A DNA stretch of 64,000 nt, from NCBI GenBank assembly GCA_032622095.1, contig CP136064.1, positions 254,450,484-254,514,483 of the forward strand. Direction: 5' to 3'. The notes beneath the pieces were generated by a model that was not told where the DNA came from, did not search any database, and worked only from the letters and a program-made list of their open reading frames with translations. Positions 62,004 to 64,000 of the stretch are shown here, one piece after another. The position numbers were made by a program, and so were the translations under genes. The first letter of the stretch is position 1; each line of letters begins with the position of its first letter. This stretch comes from Siphonodentalium dalli. Taxonomy: Eukaryota; Mollusca; Scaphopoda; Gadilida; Siphonodentaliidae.

Positions 62004-62379
62004 CTGAATGGACAAAATATATCGATAAATACTGTATGATGTCTATACGATTTTGTTATTCATAACTCATAAACAATGAGTTCATAACCAAAATGGTTGT
62101 GTACCTTATACTTTGGTTTTACCTGTATCGTCTCGTTACGTCTATAAATTATTATATTAAATGGAAAGTGAATATATGGAGAGTCGTGAGTGAGCTTAAT
62201 TCAATGGGTCGAATAAAGCATTCCGGTGATTCCTTGGAGGAGAGCGTATATACACTTGGACCATTGCAACGCGCTTTTTCGTGGGAAGTTCACAGGAACA
62301 ACTAAATCGTCTGCAACATCAGAACTCAGCTTCGATTATTGTAGTGTGTGTTCCGAACTGCACCCAAACGTCTTAAATT

Positions 62380-62725
62380 TTGAAAAACCTACATTGGCTC
62401 CCAGTGCGCGCACGAATTGAGTTCAAGTTAGCAAGGTTCTCGTTACGCACGAATTGAGTTCAAGTTAGCAAGGTTCTCGTTACTTTCATTCCTCTGCTCC
62501 ATCATACATCTCGGACCTTCATACGTTGTATGCCCCAGGACGTGCTAACATATATACGTTCAAAGGAAAAGCAACTTCTGGCTGTTCCCGACAATTGAAC
62601 TTCGGATGTTCACATATGCCACACAAAGACTTAGTGTTTGGAACTCCATTCCTCTCGACATTCATCGTTCGCATTCTTTTGTCATCGTCAAACAACGACT
62701 GCAGACGCACCAATACAAGCTGTAG
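62380..62725 (+). pseudogene. LINE ORF2 C-terminal fragment
   Basis: The plus strand reads LHWLPVRARIEFKLA, a signature shared by many CR1/L2-type LINEs, and later, in another frame, VWNSIPLDI..SHSFVIVKQR then LQTHQYKL-stop at 62725. A 38-bp tandem duplication (gcacgaattgagttcaagtt...) breaks the frame, so it is dead. Confidence 0.75.
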
Positions 62726-63029
62726 ATAGTGGAATTGCATCATGCACCGTATCGATAAATTTGCTTGTGTGTTATTTTATATCTTCTAATGTGTGTACAT
62801 GCATATAACCAGCATATAGAGTCCCAACCGCTTCGATTTACACCAGGGATGAAGCCCTATATAAATGGTATATAGTATTATACATGTAAACATGTCAGCA
62901 GATACTCCAATGCGGACCGTACACTATGTGAATCACAATGACTTACTGAATGAATAACTTTTATAACAATGATTGCGCAACATCATTTTTTATATATCCA
63001 TCAGTGATTTTTCAAAGGTGGCAGGTATG

Positions 63030-63290
63030 GATTTTGGAGAAATTGTCACGTGACTTCCGGTTAGCAAATGTGTCGAAATTTCCAAAGCGCGGATTCGGAA
63101 ACGGACCATCGCGATGATGAACAAGAATTCCCTTGTGATTTTAGGCTTATTGGTTTCATCTAAACCAATTCCGCTAGTTAATGAAAACCAGCGAAGATAT
63201 CATGACACGGTATCTGACGTCATTTACTTCATTTCGAATTTGCGGGCCAGACTCCAGACAAGATTATCAAGATTGCACAATCCACAAAAA
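63030..63290 (+). mobile_element. TGACGTCA-type dispersed element, copy 3
   Basis: 'ttgtcacgtgacttccggtt', 'ccaaagcgcggattcggaaa', 'gaaaaccagcgaagatatca', 'tgcgggccagactccagaca'. Same family as at 26.7 and 43.0 kb; here the CRE-like sites are partly mutated. Confidence 0.7.
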
Positions 63291-64000
63291 GTCCTGTAAT
63301 ATCGTCTCCGCCTGGACCACTGCACGATGTTACTTAATTTATTCTTAGCGTTATGTCGCAGATAAAAGGCAAATTTGAGGCACAGCATGTGTGGTTGCCC
63401 CACAACGTGTCACGTACGATTCGTATTAGAATCGGTTGACGATTGTTCAAATTATCGCGCTAGCTGTCAAAAAGTCATAAAATTTGAACGAGGGGCGTAA
63501 CTCATTATATACACGGTTGACTTGGTTCGAAAAGGAGAGAAATATGTACAATGACAGTCTGAAAATGAAACATGAAATGGGTTAATGGGTTCTCGCGATT
63601 TATTTTTGAATGAACATATCGAAATATTTGCACAAGTCCAAAAGTTTATAATAATTACAAATATATTTCGCAACTATGTTGCTACGACTGACGGGATTGA
63701 ACCATCACTTCATGCATCATGCACGGGTACAACATTAAACGGTACCATTATACACACTGTAACCAAATCCCTAATCATCATTAACGTCAAGTGGGCCAGG
63801 GGACTGGGTGGTCAGGCATACATGATATCATATGTACAACAGAAATAACAATGAATTGAATCCCATAAGTGCCTTATTTTCATATATAATGCCATATAAT
63901 CATATGCCTTATTTTCATATATAATGCCGTACAATCATATGTCGGAAATGGCTACAAAAAGCATATTCCCTTACCCCTTACTGCTAAATCCATTTTCTCG
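63291..64000. other. Window end, no exon supported
   Basis: Probably an upstream intron of the metalloprotease gene. 'cttattttcatatataatgcc' is repeated at 63.87 and 63.91 kb. No propeptide or signal-peptide exon was recognised. Confidence 0.35.

Noticed and set aside
63467-63848. Possible upstream metalloprotease exon near the window end
   Set aside because: An acceptor-like tttcattttcag exists but no frame gives reprolysin or propeptide sequence in phase 0.

Overview
The window is metazoan nuclear DNA. It is AT-rich, its genes are split by GT-AG introns, and most of it is intron or dispersed repeat. A bivalve or other mollusc is the best guess. The support is the repeat tails built around 'aacgacgttaaaccc' (34.2, 26.3, 61.4 kb), CCHC-type LINE ORF1 and ORF2 debris, and the kind of secreted protease genes present; no species can be named. 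Few long ORFs are real. The genes were found by chaining short exons whose splice sites and phases agree.

Three gene-like loci are supported. (1) On the + strand at 2.9-4.9 kb lie the last four exons of a trypsin-fold serine protease homolog whose catalytic triad is absent. (2) On the - strand at 13.6-18.6 kb, four phase-compatible exons describe a small extracellular module, a Ser/Thr-rich stalk, a probable membrane segment and a Gly/Tyr-rich cytoplasmic tail. Two in-frame stops and one frameshift indicate a decaying pseudogene. (3) On the - strand from 62.0 kb down to 22.6 kb lies an ADAMTS-like secreted zinc metalloprotease, entered in mid-protein. The order is: catalytic domain exons (62.0, 60.5, 56.2, 55.4 kb; HELGH motif split by an intron), cysteine-rich exons (52.6, 50.2, 44.4 kb), an array of 120-nt phase 1-1 exons each coding a 40-residue six-cysteine PLAC-like module (36.0, 32.9, 30.4 and a damaged one at 26.2 kb), and a last exon holding a divergent module, a long Thr/Pro mucin-like stretch and a Lys-rich tail (23.45-22.56 kb). 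Without the damaged exon, the exons sum to 2019 nt, exactly 673 codons with the stop. That total is strong internal support for the splice model.

The rest is mobile and repeated DNA. It includes two hAT-like elements with 8-bp target duplications (24.7-25.9, 28.0-29.0 kb), a MULE-like MITE with a 9-bp duplication (27.6 kb), piggyBac-like MITEs with TTAA ends carrying internal 70-bp palindromes (45.8, 59.3 kb), other terminal-inverted-repeat elements (5.1, 11.9, 16.3, 18.8, 38.3, 49.5 kb), a broken non-LTR retrotransposon (39.7-42.7 kb) and LINE fragments (46.2, 62.4 kb). There are two intronic minisatellites (45.3, 53.3 kb) and a near-perfect 146-bp hairpin (21.6 kb). No rRNA, intact tRNA or CRISPR was seen. 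The window starts downstream of the 5' part of locus 1 and ends before the N-terminus (signal peptide and propeptide) of locus 3.
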